Positions 1 to 7,168 of a stretch of 28,220 nt of DNA are shown piece by piece (position 1 is the stretch's first letter; every line of letters begins with the position of its first letter). The DNA is from an uncultured Clostridia bacterium. Lineage in GTDB: Bacteria > Bacillota > Clostridia > Christensenellales > Aristaeellaceae. The stretch covers positions 1 through 28,220 of the forward strand of contig CAKUOX010000028.1 of the NCBI GenBank assembly GCA_934670175.1, in the 5' to 3' direction. The notes beneath the pieces are model-generated. The model searched no databases. It saw only the letters and a program-made list of their open reading frames with translations, and was not told where the DNA came from. The translations under genes were made by a program, and so were the position numbers.

Positions 1-227
1 GGTACATGCAGCGTCACTTCTCCGGACGTCGTTGTGAGATTCCGATCGTAATGCCCGCTGCGATACCCCTGTCGTTCTTCTCTGCGCTCATACCGTGCGG
101 CCTGGGTTAGCCTGTCCGCCTCTGCTTCCAGCAGGTTATTCAGCGTTTCTTCCACACTTCCGCGTACAAGTTCCCGGATTTCCCCCTTGATTGCTTCCTC
201 ATTCAGTGTTACAATCTTTTCGGACAT
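1..227 (-). CDS. IS256-family (mutator-type) transposase, N-terminal part, runs off the window
   Basis: The minus strand reads MSEKIVTLNEEAIKGEIREL and continues for 75 codons to the window edge. The end of this stretch (G-H-Y-D-R-N-L-T-T-T-S-G-E-V-T-L) is the characteristic N-terminal signature of IS256/mutator DDE transposases, which cut and paste the insertion sequence that carries them. The DDE catalytic core lies outside the window, so intactness cannot be judged. The start at 227 is supported by AGGAG at 237-241, nine bases upstream. The element's end should lie somewhere between here and the PucR gene terminator at 425. A GTCCC/GGGAC inverted repeat at 290-309 may be part of that end, but the other terminus is not visible. 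Confidence 0.85.
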   Translation of the reverse strand, partial: MSEKIVTLNEEAIKGEIRELVRGSVEETLNNLLEAEADRLTQAARYERREERQGYRSGHYDRNLTTTSGEVTLHV

Positions 228-424
228 GGTCTCTGTCTCCTTTCGAATGTTTGTCGTGCAACTTCATTCTACCAGATGACGCTGACCTTGTCCCTTGTTT
301 TTGGGGGACGGTTTTCAATTCTTCATTTCCGGATTTTGCGCAACTTATTGTACCTTATCCTCGACCGTTATACGTCTGTCAAAGTCTGCTTTGACCATTG
401 TGCTTTACTTGATGACTCAAGCAT
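228..424. other. Non-coding stretch holding the presumed IS256-element end
   Basis: About 200 bases between the transposase start and the PucR terminator. No gene is supported on either strand. It contains the transposase ribosome-binding site, an inverted repeat GTCCC/GGGAC at 290-309, and probably the left terminal repeat of the insertion sequence, whose exact boundary cannot be set without the other end. Confidence 0.4.
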
Positions 425-463
425 TAAAAATACTCGTCAATGTGCAGATTGCACACAGACGAG
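425..463 (-). terminator. Rho-independent terminator of the PucR-family gene
   Basis: Read on the minus strand, CTCGTC-TG-TGTGCA pairs with TGCACA-TT-GACGAG around an ATC loop, followed by TATTTTT. It begins 15 bases after the stop codon of the regulator gene. Confidence 0.85.
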
Positions 464-477
464 CATTTCGATCAGTT

Positions 478-2085
478 TTAAAGCATATCAGCCATATATA
501 TACACAGCTGCAAACGAAAACAAACACCCTGATCAGAAAGGTTGACCCCCAGTTTTTCCTCGCACAATTTAATACGATAACGCACTGTATTTCGATGTAT
601 GAACAATGCATTGGCTGTCTGGGTAATGCTGCAATAGTTGTTCAGATATACCTTCAATGTCATTCGCAGTTCCAGATTCATTGAATCCTTCGGAAACGCA
701 AGTACTCCCAGCATTTTATTACATACTTCGCGAATGTGCCGTTCCGACACATTCTTCAAAATATCTACTATATCCTTGGGTTGGTATTGAAGCAATTCCG
801 CAATATTATCTGATTCTTTGTACTTATCTAGCATCTCCATCGCCTGCCAATAGGAATCAGAAAGCATATCCAAGTTGGATACAAGATTACCGCTTGCAAA
901 CGTGAAGGACTCTCCGAAGGTTTTAAACAGCACATGCCTGACATCACGGATATGTTTACTCGTTATTTCCGTTTCGCCCTGAATCAGCAAAATGATTCCC
1001 CAATTATCTTCATCTGGAAGGACGATTATATTAGAATCAGATGCGTGTTCTAACGTCTTCTTCAAGTATTCATGCGTCATGATAAAACGCTCTTCACGCC
1101 AGGTCATTTGAACACTATCAAACTTTCTATCATTGCCTCCACTAAAGCGACCAGCCACAATTCGATAGCATTTTCCTTTCCGCAAACCATAGTAACGTCC
1201 CATGTTGAGTATCTGCATTTCTGTCCAATTTTCATATTTCTCCTGCTTTAGGAGTGCCTTCAGGAATTCATAACGCAATTGGATGGCATTGTGTTTGACG
1301 AACAATTCCTTATAAAAAAACATGCCTATGATCAAGATGATCTCATCCATCATAAAACTGTCCTGTCCCTTTTCCATACCAAACACTGCCATATAATACA
1401 TATTCCGAGTAACTGATTTGATTGGATAAAAGGTAACTTGACTCATCTCATTCTTACACATATCGTTGGTCATACATCCACTATCGTTGAAATTGGTTAT
1501 TTCAATCCAATTCTTAACGAGCTTAGCCTCCTCTGGCGTGACCTTATGGCTAACCAATACCGTACCAAGACGATCAAATATCTGAATATGCCTTCGATTG
1601 CTCGTCCCGATAATATTGATAAGATGCCGCAAGGTCGTACCTTGAATAATCAAATCATAGTATTTGCGTTGAGTATTGAGAACCTCAATCAGCTGTTTAT
1701 TCCGTGTATCCCATATAATTGCCAATATGCTGTGATAAACATTGCCCAGCGTTACATTCATCGGAATTCTAATCAATGGAAAGCCAATTGAATCTGCCAC
1801 TTTCAAAACGCACGGATCTAACTTTTCTACAAATCGGCCGAGTTTAATGCCCAATCCGGCGCATGGAAGATCGTTTAACCGCAATATCAACTCGCACAGC
1901 TTACTCTGATCATCTTTATAGACCATCCCAGTTGTAATAATAAAGCTGTTTTTTGCCACATACATATTTACGTCAGGCGTTTCTGTAGACTCTACAGTGG
2001 AAACGACCCGATCTAAATCTGCATAGCTGTTGAGTACCTCAAGCCCTTTCACAGGTTCGATAGCCAATATTTCGCGCAATGTCAT
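478..2085 (-). CDS. PucR-family transcriptional regulator
   Basis: 535 residues. The N-terminal ~125 residues (MTLREIL start, then SFIITTGM, GLGIKLGRF and DSIGFPLIRIP) match the PucR N-terminal sensor domain. The C-terminal ~60 residues (LKVYLNNYCSITQTANALFI then HRNTVRYRI and LGVNL) are the PucR-type helix-turn-helix. The middle is a CdaR/GGDEF-like linker region. Family members regulate purine, proline, GABA or sugar-diacid use, usually activating an adjacent operon; no such operon is in this window, so the inducer is unknown. GAGGTG six bases upstream supports the start. A consensus promoter lies at 2260-2288 and a strong terminator at 425-463, so it appears to be a single-gene transcript. 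Its base composition is more AT-rich than the genes to the right, and it sits beside a transposase, which suggests acquisition. Confidence 0.88.
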   Translation of the reverse strand: MTLREILAIEPVKGLEVLNSYADLDRVVSTVESTETPDVNMYVAKNSFIITTGMVYKDDQSKLCELILRLNDLPCAGLGIKLGRFVEKLDPCVLKVADSIGFPLIRIPMNVTLGNVYHSILAIIWDTRNKQLIEVLNTQRKYYDLIIQGTTLRHLINIIGTSNRRHIQIFDRLGTVLVSHKVTPEEAKLVKNWIEITNFNDSGCMTNDMCKNEMSQVTFYPIKSVTRNMYYMAVFGMEKGQDSFMMDEIILIIGMFFYKELFVKHNAIQLRYEFLKALLKQEKYENWTEMQILNMGRYYGLRKGKCYRIVAGRFSGGNDRKFDSVQMTWREERFIMTHEYLKKTLEHASDSNIIVLPDEDNWGIILLIQGETEITSKHIRDVRHVLFKTFGESFTFASGNLVSNLDMLSDSYWQAMEMLDKYKESDNIAELLQYQPKDIVDILKNVSERHIREVCNKMLGVLAFPKDSMNLELRMTLKVYLNNYCSITQTANALFIHRNTVRYRIKLCEEKLGVNLSDQGVCFRLQLCIYMADML

Positions 2086-2259
2086 CTTTCACACCTCATT
2101 ACATCTGCTTCTAATATCCTATATCGATCACAGAAGATTACCTGTTTTTATTATTGCATCCATTAATCGATACCATTACCAAACAACTGCTGCAACTGGA
2201 CTTCCTCAATTATAAAAAAGCTCCGTTTATTATTACTTCTCTCCAATTCTGCTGGTAAC

Positions 2260-2288
2260 AGTATAACTTTCCCGTGTCATCATGTCAA
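2260..2288 (-). promoter_or_regulatory. Promoter for the PucR-family gene
   Basis: Minus strand TTGACA (2283-2288), 17-bp spacer, TATACT (2260-2265). It is upstream of the regulator start at 2085 and predicts a leader of roughly 165 bases. No other gene in this direction lies between. Confidence 0.7.
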
Positions 2289-2495
2289 GTAAGCGTAACA
2301 CTGCTTTAGTTTCTTTCCAAAGTAAGCCTTTGTCAAAGTTACTTTATTACCAATATCCAACAGCTACATCTTTGAAATATACTCGGCTCCCTTAATGGCA
2401 GGAACTCAGAAAGCGATTATACCCTTTTAGGCGAAAGCAGCGCAAAATTGAGAATCAACGAAGATACTTCATTGAACAGGGAATCGAATGAAAAC

Positions 2496-2540
2496 AAAAT
2501 AGATTGTTCACCTTGTATACATTCATGAACAGTCTATTCT
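2496..2540. repeat. 15-bp inverted repeat, possible operator
   Basis: AAAATAGATTGTTCA (2496-2510) is matched by TGAACAGTCTATTCT (2526-2540), 13 of 15 positions complementary, with a 15-base centre containing GTATAC. No T-tract follows on either strand, so it looks more like a regulator site or an element end than a terminator. Confidence 0.5.
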
Positions 2541-2757
2541 CGTTCATATACTCCATCTTTCCTCAAGAATATCGTGCTATTTCAATAGTATTTATTTCTA
2601 TGATAAATGTCTCCAGTCATCAGACAGCATGCAACTATTTTATCCTAATTCCATAAAACAAATGCAAAAAGGAGATCCAGAATTCGTCTAGAACGTCACT
2701 CAAAAGTCCTCACAACGATTTGCAGAACTGGAAATGCATAGAAATTGTAATTGTTCT

Positions 2758-2777
2758 AGCAGACTGTACCGTCTGCT
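2758..2777. repeat. Short hairpin AGCAGAC/GTCTGCT
   Basis: Seven-base perfect arms around TGTACC in the AT-rich intergenic stretch. No T-tract follows. Function unknown. Confidence 0.45.
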
Positions 2778-2902
2778 AAGCAATTTCGTGCTGCATGCTC
2801 TCGAAGGTTTTCCAATCAATAATTCCGATCAATAATCGGTTCATGTCTTTCGAATGTACCACTTACAGTTGTAGCAAAGGTCATGCTGAGGCGATGAGCG
2901 AT

Positions 2903-2943
2903 AAAAAAGCGAACCCAAAGCCGGTGCAGGCTCTCGGTTCGCC
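2903..2943 (-). terminator. Rho-independent terminator of the secreted-protein gene
   Basis: On the minus strand GGCGAACC...GGTTCGC forms the base of the stem, AGAGCC/GGCTTT extends it, and TTTTTT follows directly (2903-2908). It lies about 20 bases past the stop at 2965. Confidence 0.85.
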
Positions 2944-2964
2944 TTTTCAATTATTGGATGAAAA

Positions 2965-3519
2965 TTATTCTGCCTGAATAGAGGCCATGACTATCGAAAG
3001 CAGCGCAGCGAAGCTCTCGTCGGACTGCGGGGCGCCGGAAACCTCGAAGATGTAACCCGCATCGGTCGTAAAGGAAACGCAAGCTACGTTGGACTCCTCC
3101 AGCACATAGCTCACGGCCTCCATGCCATTGATGACGACGTCCTCCATCTCGGTTGCGGCGGCCTCGGTCAGCTTTTCCTTATACTCGTCCAGCGTCATAC
3201 CACCGGCATCGACGTACATTACCGCGATGGCCATGGAGCCGTCTGCAGTCTGGTAATAGCCGATATAGCCCTGCGCCCTGTCATCGTCGGTCAGTTCAAC
3301 AGCTGCCAGCATGTTGGGCATCCACATCTTCACGGCGATTTCATCAAAATTGACAAATTCGCCCTGTGCGATTATTGCCGCGCCCTGTTCTTCCAGATCT
3401 GCCCAATTGATCTCGATCGCGCCGGTCTGTTCGGTCGTTCCGTCTGCTTCGGTGGCGAGCGCAGCGCCCACGCACAGCATCATAGCCATGGACAAAAGAA
3501 GAGCAACCATTTTCTTCAT
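2965..3519 (-). CDS. Secreted protein of unknown function
   Basis: 184 residues beginning MKKMVALLLSMAMMLCVGAA, a typical Sec signal peptide with likely cleavage after A-L-A (near residue 23). The mature part is small, acidic and Cys-poor. It has alternating hydrophobic stretches (AQGYIGYYQTADGSMAIAVM, CVSFTTDAGYIFEVSG) suggesting a compact alpha/beta fold. I do not recognise a named family. The start at 3519 is chosen over an in-frame ATG 13 codons upstream because AGGAGG lies at 3528-3533, eight bases before it, and the signal peptide starts there. Its own promoter (3585-3613) and terminator (2903-2943) make it monocistronic. The neighbouring GLUG-type gene is also secreted, so both may act at the cell surface, but this is only context. 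Confidence 0.75.
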   Translation of the reverse strand: MKKMVALLLSMAMMLCVGAALATEADGTTEQTGAIEINWADLEEQGAAIIAQGEFVNFDEIAVKMWMPNMLAAVELTDDDRAQGYIGYYQTADGSMAIAVMYVDAGGMTLDEYKEKLTEAAATEMEDVVINGMEAVSYVLEESNVACVSFTTDAGYIFEVSGAPQSDESFAALLSIVMASIQAE

Positions 3520-3584
3520 GCGTAATTCCTCCTGCGTTATACGGCAGCGTACTGCCAATTCGCCGTTAAACTAGCGGCAAAATT

Positions 3585-3613
3585 ATTTTAGCACCGTCAC
3601 GCATGTTTTTCAA
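3585..3613 (-). promoter_or_regulatory. Promoter for the secreted-protein gene
   Basis: Minus strand TTGAAA (3608-3613), 17-bp spacer, TAAAAT (3585-3590), about 65 bases ahead of the start codon at 3519. Confidence 0.65.
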
Positions 3614-3701
3614 CTGCACCATGGTAAAGTCTGCGCCATAAATTATTACATTGCTTCGCGCTCCGTTTCGGAAAACCGTCCGGCGTTTCCCCGTCGTTCA
3701 G

Positions 3702-4838
3702 TCACGCTGCATCGGGCAGGCCTTCGGCAATGCTCACATCGCTCCGGCAATCCACAGAGACGGCGCATGCGGGATCGCCGACCACTGCGGCCGTATGCTC
3801 GCCGCCGCCCGCAATGCTGCCGGAAACGGAGCAATCGCTGATTTCAAAGGAAGACATCACATCACTGCCCTCCATCATTTCCTTGCCGCCGCCAATCAGG
3901 CCGCCGGCCGCCGCTGTCGTGTCCGAAACGGTGATCGCAATTTGTTCTACGATGCAGCCGGAAATACGCGCCGGTGCGGCATCATAAGTGCCGTCAAAGC
4001 CCACGAGATCGCCGACCAGACGATTTCCTTCGCCGGATACGGTAATGGCCGTTCCACTTGCCTTACATCCGCTGATCTCAGCCGCGCCCCACGGCGCGCC
4101 GCAGACTGCGCCAATGCCCCAGACAGCGTTGCCTTCGGCGACAATGCTTCCGCCGATCGCCTCGCAATTCACGATCGAGCTCATCGTCGTGCCGCCCGCA
4201 ATGAGTCCCGCGCACGCGCCGCCGTCGCCGGCAACGGTAATCTCGGCGGTTGCCGTGCAGTTGGAAATCAGATCAAACGCCGTTCCGACAACGCCGCCGA
4301 TTCCCTGCGAACCGCTCAACCTGTTTTCGCCCTTCAGCACAATATCGGAGACCTTGCAATTCATGAACTGAAGCCCAACCGCGCCGCCGACCAGGTAAAA
4401 GCCGGAGACGTCGATGTTTTCAAGCGTGAAATTTCCGATGTAGGCTGCTTCGCTTTCCGTTCCGGACGCGCAGCCGAACAGACCCGCACCCATGGGCGAC
4501 GCGGCGGAAACCGTCAGGTTTGAAATGGTATGCCCCACGCCATCAAAGGTACCCGTGAAGGCATAATCGGGATGAGGAACCTCCGCATCCTCCGGCGCAT
4601 CGGACAGCGATTGGAACGCACCGATGGGTTCCCAGTTTTCATAGCCGGACAAATCGATGTCGGCAACGAGAACATAGTGTCCCGCCAGATTCTCCCGAAT
4701 GAGCTGTAATTGCTCCGCCGAAGCAATTTGCCAGGGATCTTCCCGCGTACCACTCCCGCCCGCAAAGCCGCTTTCGGCAGCGGCCGCCGCAGTCAGCAGC
4801 ATCGCGAGTGCCAGCACCATGCAAAACAGTTTTTTCAC
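3702..4838 (-). CDS. Secreted GLUG-repeat protein
   Basis: 378 residues. A signal peptide (MKKLFCMVLALAMLLTAAAAAE) is followed by G-S-G-T-R-E-D-P-W-Q-I-A-S-A-E-Q-L and ADIDLSG. This opening is typical of GLUG-motif and peptidase-M26-like surface proteins, which fold as a right-handed beta-helix. At least six imperfect repeats of G-G-x-V/I-G...I-x-N/G-C follow (GGAVG, GGVVG, AGLIAGG, GAVCG, GGLIGG, AAVVGD). No catalytic domain, LPXTG anchor or other wall anchor is seen, so it is probably released or loosely attached. The GTG start at 4838 is preferred over an ATG at 4847, because AGGAGG is nine bases before the GTG but directly abuts the ATG. Two direct repeats upstream at 4906-4942 look like an AraC-type operator. 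Confidence 0.75.
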   Translation of the reverse strand: MKKLFCMVLALAMLLTAAAAAESGFAGGSGTREDPWQIASAEQLQLIRENLAGHYVLVADIDLSGYENWEPIGAFQSLSDAPEDAEVPHPDYAFTGTFDGVGHTISNLTVSAASPMGAGLFGCASGTESEAAYIGNFTLENIDVSGFYLVGGAVGLQFMNCKVSDIVLKGENRLSGSQGIGGVVGTAFDLISNCTATAEITVAGDGGACAGLIAGGTTMSSIVNCEAIGGSIVAEGNAVWGIGAVCGAPWGAAEISGCKASGTAITVSGEGNRLVGDLVGFDGTYDAAPARISGCIVEQIAITVSDTTAAAGGLIGGGKEMMEGSDVMSSFEISDCSVSGSIAGGGEHTAAVVGDPACAVSVDCRSDVSIAEGLPDAA

Positions 4839-4871
4839 AGATAACATCCTCCTCGTCTATGGGATGCCATC

Positions 4872-4900
4872 AGTGTAGCATGTCGGTTAGAGGCGTGTAA
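4872..4900 (-). promoter_or_regulatory. Weak, activator-type promoter of the GLUG-repeat gene
   Basis: Minus strand TTACAC (4895-4900), 17-bp spacer, TACACT (4872-4877). The -35 box is poor, as expected for an activator-dependent promoter. The proximal direct repeat ends five bases upstream of it. Confidence 0.5.
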
Positions 4901-4905
4901 CCCCA

Positions 4906-4942
4906 AAAACGGGCAGATTATGCCTGAAAACGGGCAGGTTAT
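4906..4942. promoter_or_regulatory. Two direct repeats 21 bp apart, probable AraC-family operator
   Basis: AAAACGGGCAGATTAT (4906-4921) is repeated as AAAACGGGCAGGTTAT (4927-4942), 15 of 16 bases identical, with exact 21-bp periodicity (two helical turns). Paired direct half-sites with this spacing, touching the -35 region, are the classic arrangement for AraC activators such as AraC at araI1-I2. The repeats lie between an AraC-family gene (stop at 4946) and the promoter of the secreted GLUG gene. Binding is inferred, not shown. Confidence 0.65.
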
Positions 4943-4945
4943 CCG

Positions 4946-5896
4946 TCAGCGGCGCAGCCTGTACGCTCCCGGCAAAATGCCGAATCGCTTTTTAAAATCG
5001 GCAGAGAATTGGCTGGGCTTATTATACCCCACGATTTCGGCAATCTCCTGAATGGAGAAGCCGCCGTGCGTCAGCAGCTCCGCGCCCTTCTGAAGGCGAG
5101 AAACGATCACATAGGCGTGGAGGGAGGTTCCGTAAACCTGGCGAAAGCTCCGGGTGAGCTTTGAAACGCTCATGCAGTATTCCCGCGCCAGCGCGGCAAT
5201 GTCCGGTATGCTCGCCGGATCTTCCTCTATTCTCCTGCCGATTTCGCGAATTGTCCTCAGGTCATCCCCATGCAGTCGATGCTTTTCGGCCGATTCGCCT
5301 AGTCCGGCCTGTAAACAGAGCGACAGACTTTCCAGCAGGCGCGCCTCCAGCCGCATCCGCTCAAACCCACTGTGTATGTCTTCTAGCGGGCCCATTTCCA
5401 AAAGGTTCCTTTGAATGGCCGCCGAAATGGCAAAGCGCCGTCCATTCAGCATGTCAATTACCTTATGCGGCTCAGGCAAATAGCTGCCGATCAGACCTGC
5501 AAACCGTTCGACCGGCATGGAAACGGACAGAAACGAAAACGAAGACTTGCCCGAATAGCACATTCTTTCCAAAGAGCCATCCGAGAGACAAAAGCAGGCT
5601 TCGCTGTGATCCAGACGCATCGGGCCACGGCTCGTGAGCCATTCCACGCCTTCCCCTCGGCAGAAAAGGAGGCGCATGTCCTTCGCAGCATTCCCCTCAA
5701 CGAAGGTTTCTTAGTTAAACTTCATATTCCACGACGAGAGCGAAAAGCTGTTTGCATCAATGCGCGTAATGCATCCGCTTCCGGAATCTGCGGGTAAATC
5801 AATGGTCAGCGCAGGCGTATTCTGGATACTTTGATACAGCATTAACAGTTCCTGACGCATTGCTCCGATACCTTCTCCAGATAAAAATTTGCACAT
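4946..5896 (-). pseudogene. AraC-family regulator interrupted by one in-frame TAA
   Basis: Read through one stop, the frame gives about 316 codons, normal length for PchR-like AraC regulators. The start MCKFLSGEGIGAMRQ at 5896 has AAAGGA six bases upstream. The N-terminal sensor part runs to S-S-W-N-M-K-F-N and meets TAA at 5711-5713. The same frame then continues E-T-F-V-E-G-N-A-A-K-D-M-R-L-L-F without any shift to a complete AraC DNA-binding domain (SVSKLTRSFRQVYG, then IQEIAEIVGYNKPSQFSADF and KKRFGILPGAYRL). No frameshift or deletion is present, so decay is recent, or the codon is a sequencing error or read through. A shorter product starting at ATG 5677 would keep the DNA-binding half. 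A promoter (5982-6010) is intact, and a likely operator for this protein lies just past its end. Confidence 0.8.
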
Positions 5897-5981
5897 ATCT
5901 ATTCCTTTGTCGGACATTTTCCCGCGCGCATATTTAAAACGGATAGATTTCCTGCCAGACAAATACCGAGTTAGCAGGTCG

Positions 5982-6010
5982 ATTATAGCATACCAATGCG
6001 AAAACAGCAA
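5982..6010 (-). promoter_or_regulatory. Promoter of the interrupted araC-family gene
   Basis: Minus strand TTGCTG (6005-6010), 17-bp spacer, TATAAT (5982-5987), about 85 bases ahead of the start at 5896. Confidence 0.65.
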
Positions 6011-6145
6011 TCCGAGGATAACGAATACCATCCATTCCGCCGTCCGCAGCTTCCGGCTTTCCCACCATATTTGATGATTGCCTTTTTTTCAGGGCAAGGA
6101 TTCCGCTCGTCGCCAGGAAGCACCCCTACATTTGACAATGAACCA

Positions 6146-6187
6146 CAAAAAGAGATCCTCATGCCTTATACCAAAGCATGAGGATCT
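6146..6187 (-). terminator. Terminator of the tRNA-Gln/tRNA-Glu transcript
   Basis: On the minus strand AGATCCTCATGC and GCATGAGGATCT form a perfect 12-bp stem with an 11-base loop, followed by CTTTTTG. It begins two bases after the CCA end of tRNA-Glu. Confidence 0.9.
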
Positions 6188-6189
6188 GA

Positions 6190-6264
6190 TGGCACCTCCA
6201 TGGGGACTCGAACCCCAGTTTTCGCCGTGAGAGGGCGACGTCTTAACCGCTTGACCATGGAGGC
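6190..6264 (-). tRNA. tRNA-Glu (anticodon CUC)
   Basis: A 75-base cloverleaf on the minus strand. The acceptor stem GCCTCCA/TGGAGGT has a G-U first pair. The D-arm contains AAGCGGTTAAGA, the anticodon stem is TCGCC/GGCGA with loop CTCTCAC (anticodon CTC), and the T-arm is CTGGG-GTTCGAG-TCCCC-like. CCA is encoded. The arm sequences resemble bacterial tRNA-Glu. It is the second gene of a two-tRNA transcript. Confidence 0.92.
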
Positions 6265-6269
6265 TTATC

Positions 6270-6343
6270 TGGCTGCCGAACTAGGATTCGAACCTAGACA
6301 ACATGAGTCAGAGTCATGGGTGCTACCATTACACAATTCGGCA
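6270..6343 (-). tRNA. tRNA-Gln (anticodon CUG)
   Basis: A 74-base cloverleaf on the minus strand. The acceptor stem is TGCCGAA/TTCGGCA with discriminator G and encoded CCA. The anticodon stem is CATGA/TCATG with loop CTCTGAC (anticodon CTG), and the T-arm CTAGGTTCGAATCCTAG is perfect. It is five bases upstream of tRNA-Glu. Both isoacceptors read the G-ending codons common in this GC-rich genome. Confidence 0.92.
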
Positions 6344-6381
6344 ACGTCAACCGGGCACGACGTACCCGACCAACGAATGAT

Positions 6382-6410
6382 ATTATATCGTTTTGGAAGT
6401 GGTTTGTCAA
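6382..6410 (-). promoter_or_regulatory. Consensus promoter of the tRNA operon
   Basis: Minus strand TTGACA (6405-6410), 17-bp spacer, TATAAT (6382-6387): a perfect sigma-70/sigma-A match, about 38 bases ahead of tRNA-Gln. Confidence 0.9.
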
Positions 6411-6519
6411 TAGATATTTTCTCAATTCATATTATCTTTACGTTTGAGCTGAGCGCGGCTCGCACGCAGGCATGCGCATTCGCTTCACAATTAAATGTTG
6501 GTAAATGATGTAAAAACGC

Positions 6520-6548
6520 TTGAAACCATAAAATAAGCGCGCTATGCT
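6520..6548 (+). promoter_or_regulatory. Promoter of the HPr-like gene
   Basis: TTGAAA (6520-6525), 17-bp spacer, TATGCT (6543-6548), followed about 55 bases later by the start codon at 6604. Confidence 0.6.
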
Positions 6549-6603
6549 TTATATACTGGAAAATGTGCCTGCGAGCACGCATCAGAAGGGGATTGTGCAG
6601 AAA

Positions 6604-6834
6604 ATGAAAGCAGTTAACATTAAGCTCAGCCTGGCGGAAAATGTGAAGTACTTCGTCAATATTGCAAACAAGTACCCCTATGACCTGGATCTGCGCGTCG
6701 GCCGCCATGTGGTAGACGGCAAGTCCATTCTGGGCATCTTCAGCCTGGATCTTTCCAAGCCGATCACGCTTGAGGTCTATTCCGATCACTGCGACGATCT
6801 GATGGAAGAGCTGAAGCCCTTCATCGTCGGATGA
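6604..6834 (+). CDS. HPr-like protein lacking the active-site histidine
   Basis: 76 residues with the HPr fold pattern. The regulatory serine region is well kept (VVDGKSILGIFSLDL, matching the Ser46 site that HPr kinase phosphorylates in HPr and Crh). The segment that should read G-I/L-H-A-R-P-A is replaced by L-A-E-N-V-K-Y-F-V, so there is no His15. The protein therefore cannot pass phosphate in the PTS. It may serve in regulation, as Crh does through its seryl-phosphate form with CcpA; that role is inference. Such histidine-less paralogues occur widely in clostridia. The start at 6604 is where HPr homology begins; GGGG lies about 12 bases upstream. It has its own promoter and terminator. 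Confidence 0.75.
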   Translation: MKAVNIKLSLAENVKYFVNIANKYPYDLDLRVGRHVVDGKSILGIFSLDLSKPITLEVYSDHCDDLMEELKPFIVG

Positions 6835-6854
6835 TCCATTACCAAAGCAGAACC

Positions 6855-6893
6855 TGCCGCCGGCAAAGCACTACGCTTCCGGCGGCATTTTAT
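6855..6893 (+). terminator. Terminator of the HPr-like gene
   Basis: TGCCGCCGG and CCGGCGGCA form a perfect 9-bp stem with a 15-base loop, followed by TTTTATA, about 20 bases past the stop codon. Confidence 0.85.
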
Positions 6894-7168
6894 ATTGGAG
6901 GATAGGGATCAGCTATAACGCACCAGTGTTTTGCGCATTCGGCGGCTCGTGCAGAGAGTCGCCGACATTTTTAGGAAAGCACCCGCAAAGCCGCGGCTTT
7001 GTTGGGCAGCGGCTCGCAAGATACCCAAGGCTCTACCAGCGCCGCGCCGCACCGATGCCGCGCCGGAGGAATACCATAAGTCAGGGCCAGCAATAAGCGC
7101 GATTGAACGTGTGCATTTATTGCTGGGATCGCTCTGAAACAACGAAATAACAGAGGTGATACGACTCT
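6894..7168. other. Leader region of the ZIP transporter gene with a hairpin
   Basis: About 275 bases with no supported gene. A perfect 10-bp inverted repeat CCAGCAATAA/TTATTGCTGG (7087-7096, 7117-7126) encloses a 20-base loop that can itself partly pair. It sits 42 bases before the ZIP start codon. There is no T-tract, and I do not recognise a known riboswitch class. No convincing promoter was found. Confidence 0.4.

Larger units (their letters stand above)
2289..2902. other. ~0.6-kb AT-rich stretch without a convincing gene
   Basis: Neither strand holds a long frame with a family resemblance. Visible structures are an imperfect palindrome at 2496-2540, a hairpin at 2758-2777 and a tandem near-repeat of CAATCAATAATT/CGATCAATAATC around 2812-2838. 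The stretch may be the decayed remainder of an acquired segment; this is inference from its composition and emptiness. Confidence 0.4.

Noticed and set aside
2455..2556. Minus-strand 33-codon frame with a GAGGAAAG site upstream
   Set aside because: Too short, no family resemblance, and it overlaps the 2496-2540 palindrome; chance is the simpler explanation.
6931..7137. Plus-strand 68-codon frame before the ZIP gene
   Set aside because: Arg/Ala/Pro-rich, no ribosome-binding site, and it runs through the hairpin at 7087-7126.
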